This document shows positions 7,349 to 17,286 of a stretch of DNA of 64,000 nt, piece by piece. Source of the stretch: Variovorax sp. J22G73 (GTDB taxonomy: Bacteria > Pseudomonadota > Gammaproteobacteria > Burkholderiales > Burkholderiaceae_C); the NCBI RefSeq assembly GCF_030317035.1, contig NZ_JASZYK010000009.1, forward strand, positions 218,897-282,896. The letters run 5' to 3'. The translations under genes were made by a program, and so were the position numbers. Within the stretch, counting starts at the first letter, position 1. The number at the start of each line of letters is the position of its first letter. A model generated the notes under the pieces. The model ran no database searches, was not told the DNA's origin, and was given only the letters and a program-made list of their open reading frames with translations.

Positions 7349-9985
7349 ATGAGCCGACGCGTTCGAGGTGCCGCCGTGCGGCGTTCCAGCCCGCCACTGC
7401 CGTTGGCGCTGCTGTCGCTGGCCCTGATGCACGCGCACGGCGCGTCCGCGCAGACCGTGCCTGGCGTGTCCGCGCAGCCCGCCGCCGGCGCGTCCTCGCA
7501 AACCGCCGTCGGCGTCGATGCGCCGCTCACCCTCAAGCGCACGCCGCTGCTCACCGAGGTGGTCCCACCCGCCGAGCGCGGCCAGCTGCCCAGCCTGGTC
7601 ACCGGCGACCGCATCTCCGGTCGCCCCGACCTCGACACCGTGGTCGAGGGCAACGCCACGCTGCGCCGCGGGCCGGTGTCCATCACCGCCGACCGGCTCG
7701 AGTACTACCAGCCCGATGACCTCGCCAAGGCCACCGGCAATGTGCGCGTGAACCAGGCCGGCAACGTGTACGAAGGCCCCGAGCTGCAGCTCAAGCTCGA
7801 GACCTTCGAGGGCTTCTTCAACAACGTGCGCTATCAGTTCCTGGCGAATGAGGCGCACGGCGAGGCGCAGCGCATCGACTTCGTCGACGCCAATGTTTCG
7901 GTGGCCCGCCAGGCCACCTACACCACCTGCCGCCGCGAAGACTTTCCCGGCTGGATGCCCGCCTGGCTGCTGACCGCGACCACGCTCACCACCGACACCG
8001 AAGAAAACGAAGGCGTGGCCAAGAACGCGCGCCTGAGCTTCATGGGCATCACCACGCCGCCCATTCCGAGCGTGAGCTTCCCGCTGTCGAACGACCGCAA
8101 GAGCGGCCTGCTGCCGCCCACCGTCGGCATCGACAACACCAACGGCATCGAGATCGCGCAGCCGTACTACTGGAACATCGCGCCCAACCGCGACGCCACC
8201 ATCACGCCCACGCTCATGAGCAAGCGCGGGCTCAACCTGAGCAACGAGTTCCGTTACCTCGAAAAGGAATACAACGGCACCGTTCGCCTCGACCTGATGG
8301 GCAGCGACCGCCTCGTGGGCCAGCGCTACAACGAGCTGCGCACCAGCCAGCTGCAGCAGCTGGCGAACGGAGAAATCCAGGCCAAGGACCTGACGAGCGC
8401 GCCCAGCAGCAGCAAGCGCTGGGGCCTGTGGCTGACGCACCACCAGGACTTCGACGCCAAGGCGTTCGGCCTGGACTCGCTGTCGGCCAACATCGCGATC
8501 AACCGCGTGAGCGACAACGACTACTGGCGCGACTTCACCCGCACGCCTTCGCTCGCGCAGCGCCAGCTGCCGAACGACGCGTCGCTCAACTGGAGCAAGG
8601 GCGACTGGAACGGCATGGTCCGCACGCTCAAGTACCAGAACCTGCAGTACAACCTGTCGCCGATCGTGCCTGCGTACGACCGGATGCCGCAGATCACGGC
8701 GAACTACAACAAGTACGACTGGCACGGCTTCGATGTGTCGCTCAACCTGGACTACACGCGCTTTCGCGTGAACACCATCCTGAGCGGGCAGCCCGGCTTC
8801 GACTTCAACCAGCAGTCGCAGCCCGATGGCGACCGGGCCTCGGCCATCGCGTCGATCAGCCGGCCGTTCATCACGCCCAGCTCGTTCGTCATTCCGAAGC
8901 TGATGCTGAACACGGCTTCGTACAACTACTACGTGCCGCAGGCGAACCTGCCGGTTCTCAACGTCAACGGCACGCAGTACATCGGCGGCATTCCCTACAA
9001 CCCGGCCTCGCTGTATTTCCTGCCGACCTCCAGCAACCGGACGGTGCCCACCTTCAGCCTGGACAGCGGCCTGATCTTCGAGCGCGACGCCAACTACTTC
9101 GGCCGCGCCTTCCGCCAGACCCTGGAGCCGCGCGCGTACTACGTGTACACGCCGTACCGCAACCAGAGCATGCTGCCGAACTACGACTCGGCGGCCAACG
9201 ACTTCAGCTTCGCGACCATCTACACCGAGAACGCGTTCTCCGGCGGCGACCGCGTTTCCGACACCAACGCCCTCACGCTCGGCGTGACCTCGCGCCTGAT
9301 CGACCCGGCCACCGGCGTCGAGGCGGCGCGCTTCGGCATTGCGCAGCGCCTGCGCTTCGCCGACCAGAAGGTCACGCTGCCCGGCGGCACCCCGGTGACC
9401 GACCGCGCGAGCGACCTGCTGCTGGGCGCCCAGATCAACTGGACGCCGAAGTGGAGCCTGGACACGGTGGTGCAGTACAACCCCGACACGCGCAAGTCGG
9501 AGCGCTCGGCCGTCAGCGCGCGCTACAACCCCGAGCCGTACCACAACCTGAGCGCGGCGTTCCGCTACCAGGCACCCTCCACCCCCACCGCGACCGACGG
9601 CAACAAGTCGTTCGACGTGGGCTGGCAATGGCCCATCAACGACCTGTGGGGCGACAAGGGCAAGAACCTCGGCCCCGGCAAGGGCCAGGGCGGCGGACGC
9701 TGGTACGCGGTGGGCCGCCTCAACTACAGCCTGCAGGACAAGAAGCTGACCGATGGCGTGCTCGGCTTCGAGTACGACGGCTGCTGCTGGATCGGGCGCG
9801 TGGTGCTGCAGCGCATCACCACGGGCCTGGTGACGGCCAACACCCGCATCATGTTCCAGCTCGAATTCGTCGGCTTCTCCAGCATCGGCTCCAGCCCGAT
9901 GCAGGCGCTGCGGCAGAACATCCAGCGCTACGAGCCCCTGCGCCAACCGGGCGAGGCACCGAGCCGCTTCACCAATTACGACTGA
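7349..9985 (+). CDS. lptD: LPS-assembly outer-membrane protein LptD
   Basis: 878 aa. LptD forms the outer-membrane beta-barrel that, with LptE, inserts lipopolysaccharide into the outer leaflet. ATG 7349 follows GGGAGG by four to five bases and opens a signal peptide ending ASAQ. The LptA-like (OstA) beta-jellyroll covers about residues 85-170 (GRPDLDTVVEGNATLRRG, then ITADRLEYY), and the rest is barrel with many aromatic-ended strands. Only three cysteines are present: one in TTCRREDFPG and the pair in YDGCCW near the C-terminus. The cysteine just after the signal peptide of E. coli LptD has no counterpart. First gene of lptD-surA-rsmA; surA starts 21 bases later. Confidence 0.93.
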   Translation: MSRRVRGAAVRRSSPPLPLALLSLALMHAHGASAQTVPGVSAQPAAGASSQTAVGVDAPLTLKRTPLLTEVVPPAERGQLPSLVTGDRISGRPDLDTVVEGNATLRRGPVSITADRLEYYQPDDLAKATGNVRVNQAGNVYEGPELQLKLETFEGFFNNVRYQFLANEAHGEAQRIDFVDANVSVARQATYTTCRREDFPGWMPAWLLTATTLTTDTEENEGVAKNARLSFMGITTPPIPSVSFPLSNDRKSGLLPPTVGIDNTNGIEIAQPYYWNIAPNRDATITPTLMSKRGLNLSNEFRYLEKEYNGTVRLDLMGSDRLVGQRYNELRTSQLQQLANGEIQAKDLTSAPSSSKRWGLWLTHHQDFDAKAFGLDSLSANIAINRVSDNDYWRDFTRTPSLAQRQLPNDASLNWSKGDWNGMVRTLKYQNLQYNLSPIVPAYDRMPQITANYNKYDWHGFDVSLNLDYTRFRVNTILSGQPGFDFNQQSQPDGDRASAIASISRPFITPSSFVIPKLMLNTASYNYYVPQANLPVLNVNGTQYIGGIPYNPASLYFLPTSSNRTVPTFSLDSGLIFERDANYFGRAFRQTLEPRAYYVYTPYRNQSMLPNYDSAANDFSFATIYTENAFSGGDRVSDTNALTLGVTSRLIDPATGVEAARFGIAQRLRFADQKVTLPGGTPVTDRASDLLLGAQINWTPKWSLDTVVQYNPDTRKSERSAVSARYNPEPYHNLSAAFRYQAPSTPTATDGNKSFDVGWQWPINDLWGDKGKNLGPGKGQGGGRWYAVGRLNYSLQDKKLTDGVLGFEYDGCCWIGRVVLQRITTGLVTANTRIMFQLEFVGFSSIGSSPMQALRQNIQRYEPLRQPGEAPSRFTNYD

Positions 9986-10005
9986 GTCGACTGACTGAGC
10001 TAGCC

Positions 10006-11415
10006 ATGAAAAACATCCGTTCCATCATCACCCTCGGCTGCCTCGCGGCCATGGCTGCAACGTCGGGCGCCCAGGGCTTCCGCTCGGGCGGCGGCATCAC
10101 GGACATCATGCGCGCAGGCCCGCGCCTCGGCCCGCCCGCGGCACGTCCGGCACCGAGCGCGCCCAGCGCGGCGCCGGTGCAGCGCTCGGCCGAATTCATC
10201 GTCGCGCTGGTCAACTCCGAGCCCATCACCAACACCGAGGTGGTCACCCGCGTGGAGCGCCTGCTGAAGGAAAACCCCGACGCCCAGCGCGTGCCGCGCA
10301 ACGAACTCACGCGCCTCGTGCTCGAGCGCCTGGTTTCCGAGCGTGCGCAGCTGCAGCTCGCCAAGGAAGGCGGCATCAAGGTCGACGACGTGGCGATCGA
10401 CCAGGCCGAGCAGACCGTGGCGCGCCAGAACGACATCAGCCTGGCCGAGCTGCGTCGCCGCGTGGCCGCCGAAGGCATCGCGCAGCAGGACTTCCGCAAC
10501 GACCTGCGCGACCAGCTGCTGCTCACGCGGCTGCGCGACCGCGAGGTGGAGTCGAAGGTGAAGGTCAGCGACGTCGAGGCCGACGAATACCTGCGCGACC
10601 AGCGCAACGTGTCGGTGAAGAACGCCGCGCTCGAAAACCTGAACCTCGCGCAAATCTTGGTCGCGGTGCCCGAGAACGCCACCGACGCGCAGATTGCCAC
10701 CGCGCAGCAGAAGGCCCAGGGCCTGGCCCAGCGCGCGCGCGCCGGCGAAGACTTCGCCAAGCTGGTGCAGGACAACTCCGATTCGCCCGACCGCGCCAAT
10801 GGCGGCGCCATCGGCATGCGCAGCGCCGACCGCTATCCGTCGCTGTTCGTCGAGGCCACGCAGTCGACACCGGTGAACGGCATTGCCGGCCCGGTGCGCT
10901 CCAGCGCCGGCTTCCACGTGCTCAAGGTCGTGGCCAAGGCCACCGTGGGTTCGGGCGACGCCACCGTCACGCAGACGCAGGTGCGTCACATCCTGCTGCT
11001 GAACGACCCGAAGCGCACCACGGCGCAGGCCGTTGCGCAGCTGGCCGAGTTCAAGCGCCGCGTGCAGGCCGGCTCGGCCGACTTCGCGGGCCTGGCCCGC
11101 GACAACTCGCAAGACGCCAGCGCCAAGGCCGGCGGCGACCTCGGCTGGTCGCGCCCCGGCCAGTTCGTGCCCGAGTTCGAGGAAGCCATGGACCGGCTTG
11201 CCCCGGGCCAGATCAGCGACCCCGTGGTGTCGCGCTTCGGCGTGCACCTGATCCAGGTGATCGGGCGCCGCGAGGCCAAGCTGAGCCAGGGCGAGCAGCG
11301 CGAAGCCGCACGCGCCGCGCTGCGCGAACAGCGCATCGAGGAAGCGCTGAGCACCTGGATGCAAGAGGTGCGCGCGCGCGCCTACGTCGAATTCCGCGAA
11401 CCGCCGCAGTCCTGA
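10006..11415 (+). CDS. surA: Periplasmic chaperone and peptidyl-prolyl isomerase SurA
   Basis: 469 aa. SurA escorts unfolded outer-membrane proteins, including LptD, through the periplasm. A signal peptide follows the ATG at 10006 (MKNIRSIITLG..., cleavage near SGAQG). A Pro/Ala-rich linker precedes the SurA N-terminal helical domain (EFIVALVNSEPITNTEV). Two parvulin domains follow: the first around NLAQILVAVPENATDA, the second at VRHILLLNDPKRTTAQ with GGDLGWSRPGQFVPEFE. A C-terminal helix closes the core domain. Longer than E. coli SurA (428 aa), mainly because of the N-terminal linker. Lies between lptD and rsmA with very short gaps; pdxA, found here in enterics, is absent. Confidence 0.93.
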   Translation: MKNIRSIITLGCLAAMAATSGAQGFRSGGGITDIMRAGPRLGPPAARPAPSAPSAAPVQRSAEFIVALVNSEPITNTEVVTRVERLLKENPDAQRVPRNELTRLVLERLVSERAQLQLAKEGGIKVDDVAIDQAEQTVARQNDISLAELRRRVAAEGIAQQDFRNDLRDQLLLTRLRDREVESKVKVSDVEADEYLRDQRNVSVKNAALENLNLAQILVAVPENATDAQIATAQQKAQGLAQRARAGEDFAKLVQDNSDSPDRANGGAIGMRSADRYPSLFVEATQSTPVNGIAGPVRSSAGFHVLKVVAKATVGSGDATVTQTQVRHILLLNDPKRTTAQAVAQLAEFKRRVQAGSADFAGLARDNSQDASAKAGGDLGWSRPGQFVPEFEEAMDRLAPGQISDPVVSRFGVHLIQVIGRREAKLSQGEQREAARAALREQRIEEALSTWMQEVRARAYVEFREPPQS

Positions 11416-11419
11416 TTCG

Positions 11420-12184
11420 ATGGCACATATCGCCAGGAAGCGGTTCGGGCAGCACTTTCTGTCCGACGGCGGAATCATCGATGCGATCGTGCGGGAGATC
11501 GCCCCGCAGCCCGGCGATGCCATGGTCGAGATCGGCCCGGGGCTCGCCGCGCTCACCCAGCCGCTGGTGGAGCGGCTCGGCCGGCTCACCGTGATCGAGC
11601 TCGACCGCGACCTGGCCAAGCGGCTGCGCGACCATGCGCAGCTCGACGTGATCGAGTCCGACGTGCTCAAGGTCGACTTCGCCGCGCTCGCGGACCGATT
11701 CCCTGGCAAGCCGCTGCGCGTGGTGGGCAACCTGCCCTACAACATTTCCACGCCCATCCTCTTTCACCTGCTGGGCTCGGCCCACCTGGTGGCCGACCAG
11801 CACTTCATGCTGCAGAAAGAGGTGATCGACCGCATGGTGGCCAGGCCCGCCACCTCCGACTACAGCCGCCTGAGCGTGATGCTGCAGTGGCGCTACGACA
11901 TGCAGAACGTGCTATTCGTGCCGCCCGAGAGCTTCGACCCGCCCCCGCGCGTGGACAGCGCCGTGGTGCGCATGGTGCCGCTGGCAACGCCGCCCGCGGT
12001 GGACGCGGCGCGGCTTGGCGAGATCGTGCAGGTCGCCTTCAGCCAGCGGCGCAAGCTGCTGCGCCACACGCTGGGCAAATGGCTGCAGGAACATGGGTTC
12101 GCCGGCGAGTTCGACACCCAGCGCCGGGCCGAGGAGGTGCCGGTCGCGGAATATGTGGCTTTGGCGCAAACCGTGGCCCCATGA
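11420..12184 (+). CDS. rsmA: 16S rRNA dimethyladenosine transferase RsmA (KsgA)
   Basis: 254 aa. RsmA dimethylates A1518 and A1519 at the 3' end of 16S rRNA during 30S maturation. Rossmann methyltransferase motifs are intact: KRFGQHFLSD at the N-terminus, EIGPGLAALT (motif I), VIELDRDL (motif II), and NLPYNIST (motif IV, the N-L-P-Y catalytic loop). The helical C-terminal domain ends VAEYVALAQTVAP. The start ATG lies four bases after the surA stop, so the two are likely co-translated. Followed directly by a strong terminator that closes the operon. Confidence 0.94.
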   Translation: MAHIARKRFGQHFLSDGGIIDAIVREIAPQPGDAMVEIGPGLAALTQPLVERLGRLTVIELDRDLAKRLRDHAQLDVIESDVLKVDFAALADRFPGKPLRVVGNLPYNISTPILFHLLGSAHLVADQHFMLQKEVIDRMVARPATSDYSRLSVMLQWRYDMQNVLFVPPESFDPPPRVDSAVVRMVPLATPPAVDAARLGEIVQVAFSQRRKLLRHTLGKWLQEHGFAGEFDTQRRAEEVPVAEYVALAQTVAP

Positions 12185-12212
12185 AAAAAGCCCGTCACAG
12201 ACGGGCTTTTTA
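12184..12212 (+). terminator. Terminator closing lptD-surA-rsmA
   Basis: A run of A, stem GCCCGTC / GACGGGC around an ACA loop (12190-12206), then TTTTT. It begins at the rsmA stop codon. With A before and T after the stem it could work in both directions and also stop minus-strand transcripts coming from the barstar side. Confidence 0.85.
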
Positions 12213-12258
12213 ATGTGCGCTGGGATCGTCCCTCGCGCACTTCCTGAATCGACGACGT

Positions 12259-12507
12259 TTAAGCCGCTGCGAGCCAGTAACCCGCGTTGAACGGGCTGCT
12301 CATGCGCAGTGCCAGCGGCGACACGTCGACGAGCTTGTCGGTCGGCATTTTTTCGCCGGCCGGCTCGGTGCTGGCGGTGGTTGCTGCTGCTGCGGTATCG
12401 GTCACTTCGATGCTGCCATCGAGGTTTTCAGCTTTGGGCTGAGCCTCGTTCGCCCGTTCTGCTTGGCTGGTAGATGCAGAACGGGCTACAGAAAAGAATA
12501 GAAGCAC
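12259..12507 (-). CDS. Small hypothetical protein downstream of barstar (uncertain)
   Basis: 82-codon frame with a GTG start at 12507, overlapping the end of the barstar gene by 22 bases in another frame. The N-terminal part is Ala/Thr/Glu-rich and disordered in character. The last 29 residues (from an internal ATG, starting MPTDKLVDVSPLALRMS) have codon use like the neighbouring genes and could be the real protein on their own. No domain recognised, no clear ribosome site. A 35-base hairpin overlaps its 5' part. It may be a real small protein or chance. Confidence 0.3.
   Translation of the reverse strand: MLLFFSVARSASTSQAERANEAQPKAENLDGSIEVTDTAAAATTASTEPAGEKMPTDKLVDVSPLALRMSSPFNAGYWLAAA
12452..12486 (-). 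terminator. Hairpin immediately after the barstar stop
   Basis: Perfect 11-bp inverted repeat, GCCCGTTCTGC and GCAGAACGGGC, with a 13-base loop, starting at the last base of the barstar stop codon on the minus strand. There is no T-run after it, so it may be a mRNA 3' stabiliser or a Rho-type end rather than a classic terminator. Confidence 0.45.
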
Positions 12508-12965
12508 CGGAACGGGACCTTGCGGTCGCCCCAGTAGTCCGAGGCGTCGCGGAAGATGTCGAGCAGTTGCTCGCGCGCTTCCTTGTCGAACTTGGCGTTG
12601 GCCGGAATCTGCTCCAGCACGATGACGAAACCTGGCTGCGGGCCCGATTTATGCAACGGGTCGGTCATGCAGTCGTACAGCGCGTCGAAGTTCTTCCCGA
12701 AGTGGGCCGGGAACGTGAACTGCTGCGCGATCAGGTCGAGCACGTCCTGCTTGGTCTGGGCGTTGCCCAGGTTGGCGTACAGGAAGTGCTGGCCGGCTGC
12801 GTTGGCAGCGTCCTGCAGGTCGTTCACGCGGAACGCGCGGATCGATTGCACGATGTTCGGGCGTACGGCACGAAGGGATAAGGTCATCTCCGCTGGTCTT
12901 TCCATAGTCATCATCATTTCTTCGGGGCGCTTCGGAGCGCCACCCAGGTCGTTGTCATCGCTCAT
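12486..12965 (-). CDS. Barstar family ribonuclease inhibitor
   Basis: 159 aa. The start codon at 12965 overlaps the stop of the upstream ribonuclease gene (ATGA), so inhibitor synthesis is coupled to toxin synthesis. The first 65 residues are an extension not needed for the fold. The barstar fold follows: a first strand/helix (SIRAFRVNDLQDAANAAG), then the hallmark FPAHFGKNFDALYDCMTD matching the barstar segment that contributes the Asp blocking the RNase active site. The C-terminus ends FRCFYSFL. Barstar proteins stay in the cytosol and neutralise barnase/RNase Sa-type enzymes by covering the catalytic cleft. Partner: the gene at 12962-13375. Confidence 0.9.
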   Translation of the reverse strand: MSDDNDLGGAPKRPEEMMMTMERPAEMTLSLRAVRPNIVQSIRAFRVNDLQDAANAAGQHFLYANLGNAQTKQDVLDLIAQQFTFPAHFGKNFDALYDCMTDPLHKSGPQPGFVIVLEQIPANAKFDKEAREQLLDIFRDASDYWGDRKVPFRCFYSFL

Positions 12966-13375
12966 GGCGCAATCCGTCTGAAACTCGCATAGTGGTCCGC
13001 CGTGTACCAGCAGGCCTCGGGTGTGGTGCGTTGTTCGCCACCGCAAACGATCCGTTGTGCACCACGATTGCGCGAGCCGGGTGTCGTCACCGTGTACTCG
13101 CGGTAGTGGCCCCGCCGTGCCGGCGGCAAAAGACGTTCGCGATTGCCGAAGACCGTGCCGTCCTTGTCGTACTTGAAAGGGCCGCCGTCGAGGATGGCCC
13201 TGTAGGTACGCTGGCCCTGCGCCGGCAGGTCGGACAGTGCAATCGTTCCTTCAGTGGACGTTTTTCCTGCGCCGAACCAGCCGCGGGCCTCGGCCCCCGT
13301 CGTCAGCGCCGCCAGCATCAGGCCGGTGAGCGCGAACTTAGTGACAGAAGACGTGATCGAGGCGTAAGCCGCCAT
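12962..13375 (-). CDS. Exported barnase/RNase Sa-type guanyl-specific ribonuclease
   Basis: 137 aa. The ATG at 13375 starts a hydrophobic signal segment (about residues 10-30, cleavage near GAEARG), so the enzyme should be exported. The mature part aligns by eye with Streptomyces RNase Sa: LPAQGQRTYRAILDGGPF, then the conserved DGTVFGNRERLLP, and catalytic residues in HYREYTVTTPGSRNRG (Glu and two Arg) and TADHYASF (general-acid His). All four catalytic positions appear intact, so it should be active and cleave RNA 3' of G. Two cysteines (IVCGG and ACWYT) could form a disulfide. The stop overlaps the barstar start. Could serve scavenging, competition or genome defence; context does not decide. 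Confidence 0.9.
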   Translation of the reverse strand: MAAYASITSSVTKFALTGLMLAALTTGAEARGWFGAGKTSTEGTIALSDLPAQGQRTYRAILDGGPFKYDKDGTVFGNRERLLPPARRGHYREYTVTTPGSRNRGAQRIVCGGEQRTTPEACWYTADHYASFRRIAP

Positions 13376-13479
13376 GGGGCACCACAAGAAAAGAGCGGGG
13401 GGGTGAATTGGCGATCAACCTCGGGGTTAACCCGCAAATTCAAGCCCGCGAGTGTGCACCACGCTGGAGAAAATAGCAA

Positions 13480-13506
13480 GCGACTGCTCAAAGTTTGAGC
13501 AGTCGC
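13480..13506 (-). terminator. Perfect palindromic hairpin downstream of maeB
   Basis: Thirteen-base arms (GCGACTGCTCAAA and its exact complement) around a single G, lying about 50 bases after the maeB stop on the minus strand and followed there by TTGCTATTTTCT. Probably the maeB terminator. A second smaller inverted repeat (TTGGCGA / TCGCCAA, 13531-13550) lies between it and maeB. Confidence 0.6.
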
Positions 13507-13555
13507 AAGGGCTTCGAATGGTGTTTTAAGTTGGCGACCACTCTCGCCAAAGTGC

Positions 13556-15910
<2,355 letters not shown>

Positions 15911-16112
15911 GTGCCTGTAGCTCCTGGTGGCGCTTCTTCTGGGGGCGCCGATTGTAGACCTCGCTCCGCGGGGCCCGGGCAGAGGCCATACGCCGCATGG
16001 CCAGGGGGTGTACATGACCAAATGCACGGGTTACGCCGTCAAGTCGCTGTGGCAATATGCACAGTTCGGGCAAAAACCTGAAAACACCCTGATAACACCG
16101 AGAGGAGCGACC

Positions 16113-17162
16113 ATGGCGCTGATGGATTTCATCAAGAAACAGTTCATCGACATCATCCAGTGGACGGAGACCGGCGATGGCACGCTGGCCTGGCGCTTCC
16201 CGATGGCGGAGATGGAAATCCAGAACGGCGCCTCGCTCACCGTTCGCGAATCGCAGGTGGCGGTCTTCGTCAACGAAGGCAAGGTGGCCGACGTGTTCGG
16301 CCCCGGCATGTACAAGCTCACGACGCAGACGCTGCCCGTGCTCACGTACCTGAAGAACTGGGACAAGCTCTTCGAGTCCCCCTTCAAGAGCGACGTCTAC
16401 TTCTTCAGCACCCGCCAGCAGGTCGACCAGAAGTGGGGCACGCCCCAGCCGATCACCATCCGCGACAAGGACTTCGGCGCCGTGCGCCTGCGGGCCTTCG
16501 GCAACTACAGCTTCCGCATCGGCGACGCCAAGCTGTTCCACACCGAAATCTCCGGCACCCGCGACATCTACAGCGTGGCCGACCTCGACGGCCAGCTGCG
16601 CGGGCTGGTGCTGCAGAACATCAGCAACGCCATCGCGTCCAGCGGCGTGCCCTTCCTCGACCTGGCGGCCAACCAGATCCAGTTCGCGCAGGCGCTCGCC
16701 GCGCAGCTGGTGCCCGAGTTCGAGAAGATCGGCATCAAGCTCGAGAACATCACGGTGCAGAACGTGTCCCTGCCCGAGGAGCTGCAGAAGATCCTCGACC
16801 AGAAGATCGGCATGGGCATGGTCGGCAACGACATGGGCAAGTTCATGCAGTACCAGACGGCGCAGGCCATTCCGAAGTTCGCCGAAGGCGCGGCCAACGG
16901 CGGCGGCATTGCCGGCGACGCGATGGGCCTGGGCGCCGGCGTGGCGCTCGGCCAGGTGCTGGCGCAGAACCTCGCGCAGGGCCTGAGCCCCAACGCGGCG
17001 GCCGCCGCCGCGGCCACACAGCAGCAACCCGCCGTGGCCGTGGTGAGCCCCACCGACGTGATGACCACGCTCGAGAAGCTCGGCGAGCTGAAGACCAAGG
17101 GCATCCTCACGCAGGAAGAGTTCGACGCCAAGAAGGTCGAGTTGCTCAAGAAGCTGGTCTAA
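16113..17162 (+). CDS. YdjI-like SPFH domain protein with C-terminal SHOCT motif
   Basis: 349 aa. ATG 16113 follows GAGAGGAG. The N-terminal 300 residues match the YdjI/virion-core-like SPFH group: FIKKQFIDIIQWTE, then VRESQVAVFVNEGKVADVF and GPGMYKLTT, the family's beta-rich prohibitin-like fold without an N-terminal membrane helix. A Gly/Ala-rich stretch (about 270-310) leads to a short SHOCT-type helix pair, LEKLGELKTKGILTQEEFDA, which in other proteins mediates oligomerisation or membrane targeting. In Bacillus a homologue sits with PspA and a zinc-ribbon membrane protein. Here the next gene is also a zinc-ribbon protein but no PspA is present. Likely a membrane-associated scaffold in an envelope-stress module; function inferred from the family only. 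Confidence 0.82.
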   Translation: MALMDFIKKQFIDIIQWTETGDGTLAWRFPMAEMEIQNGASLTVRESQVAVFVNEGKVADVFGPGMYKLTTQTLPVLTYLKNWDKLFESPFKSDVYFFSTRQQVDQKWGTPQPITIRDKDFGAVRLRAFGNYSFRIGDAKLFHTEISGTRDIYSVADLDGQLRGLVLQNISNAIASSGVPFLDLAANQIQFAQALAAQLVPEFEKIGIKLENITVQNVSLPEELQKILDQKIGMGMVGNDMGKFMQYQTAQAIPKFAEGAANGGGIAGDAMGLGAGVALGQVLAQNLAQGLSPNAAAAAAATQQQPAVAVVSPTDVMTTLEKLGELKTKGILTQEEFDAKKVELLKKLV

Positions 17163-17254
17163 CCCCCAGGCTTCGCGCACTTCGTGTCGCTTCCACTCCC
17201 CCCTTGCAGGGGGCGATGCCCGCGGCCCGGCGTAGCCGGACCCGTGGCGTTCCC
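17163..17254. repeat. Intergenic palindromic repeat, copy 1
   Basis: About 90 bases shared with 20606-20696. Common blocks: CCCCCAGGCT, GCGCACTTCGTGTCGCTTC, a C-run/G-run hairpin (CCCCC...GGGGG) and a second hairpin built on GCGGCCCGGC...GCCGG, ending with a GTTCC. It fills nearly the whole gap between the SPFH and DUF4178 genes. Looks like a dispersed REP-type element of the genus. Confidence 0.75.
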
Positions 17255-17286
17255 CGCCCCGTTCGCCGTATCTCCGTCAGCGCGCC

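Noticed and set aside
12962..13375. RNase as a contact-dependent (CDI/T6SS) effector
   Set aside because: No delivery domain, only a Sec-type signal peptide; the protein ends with the RNase fold.
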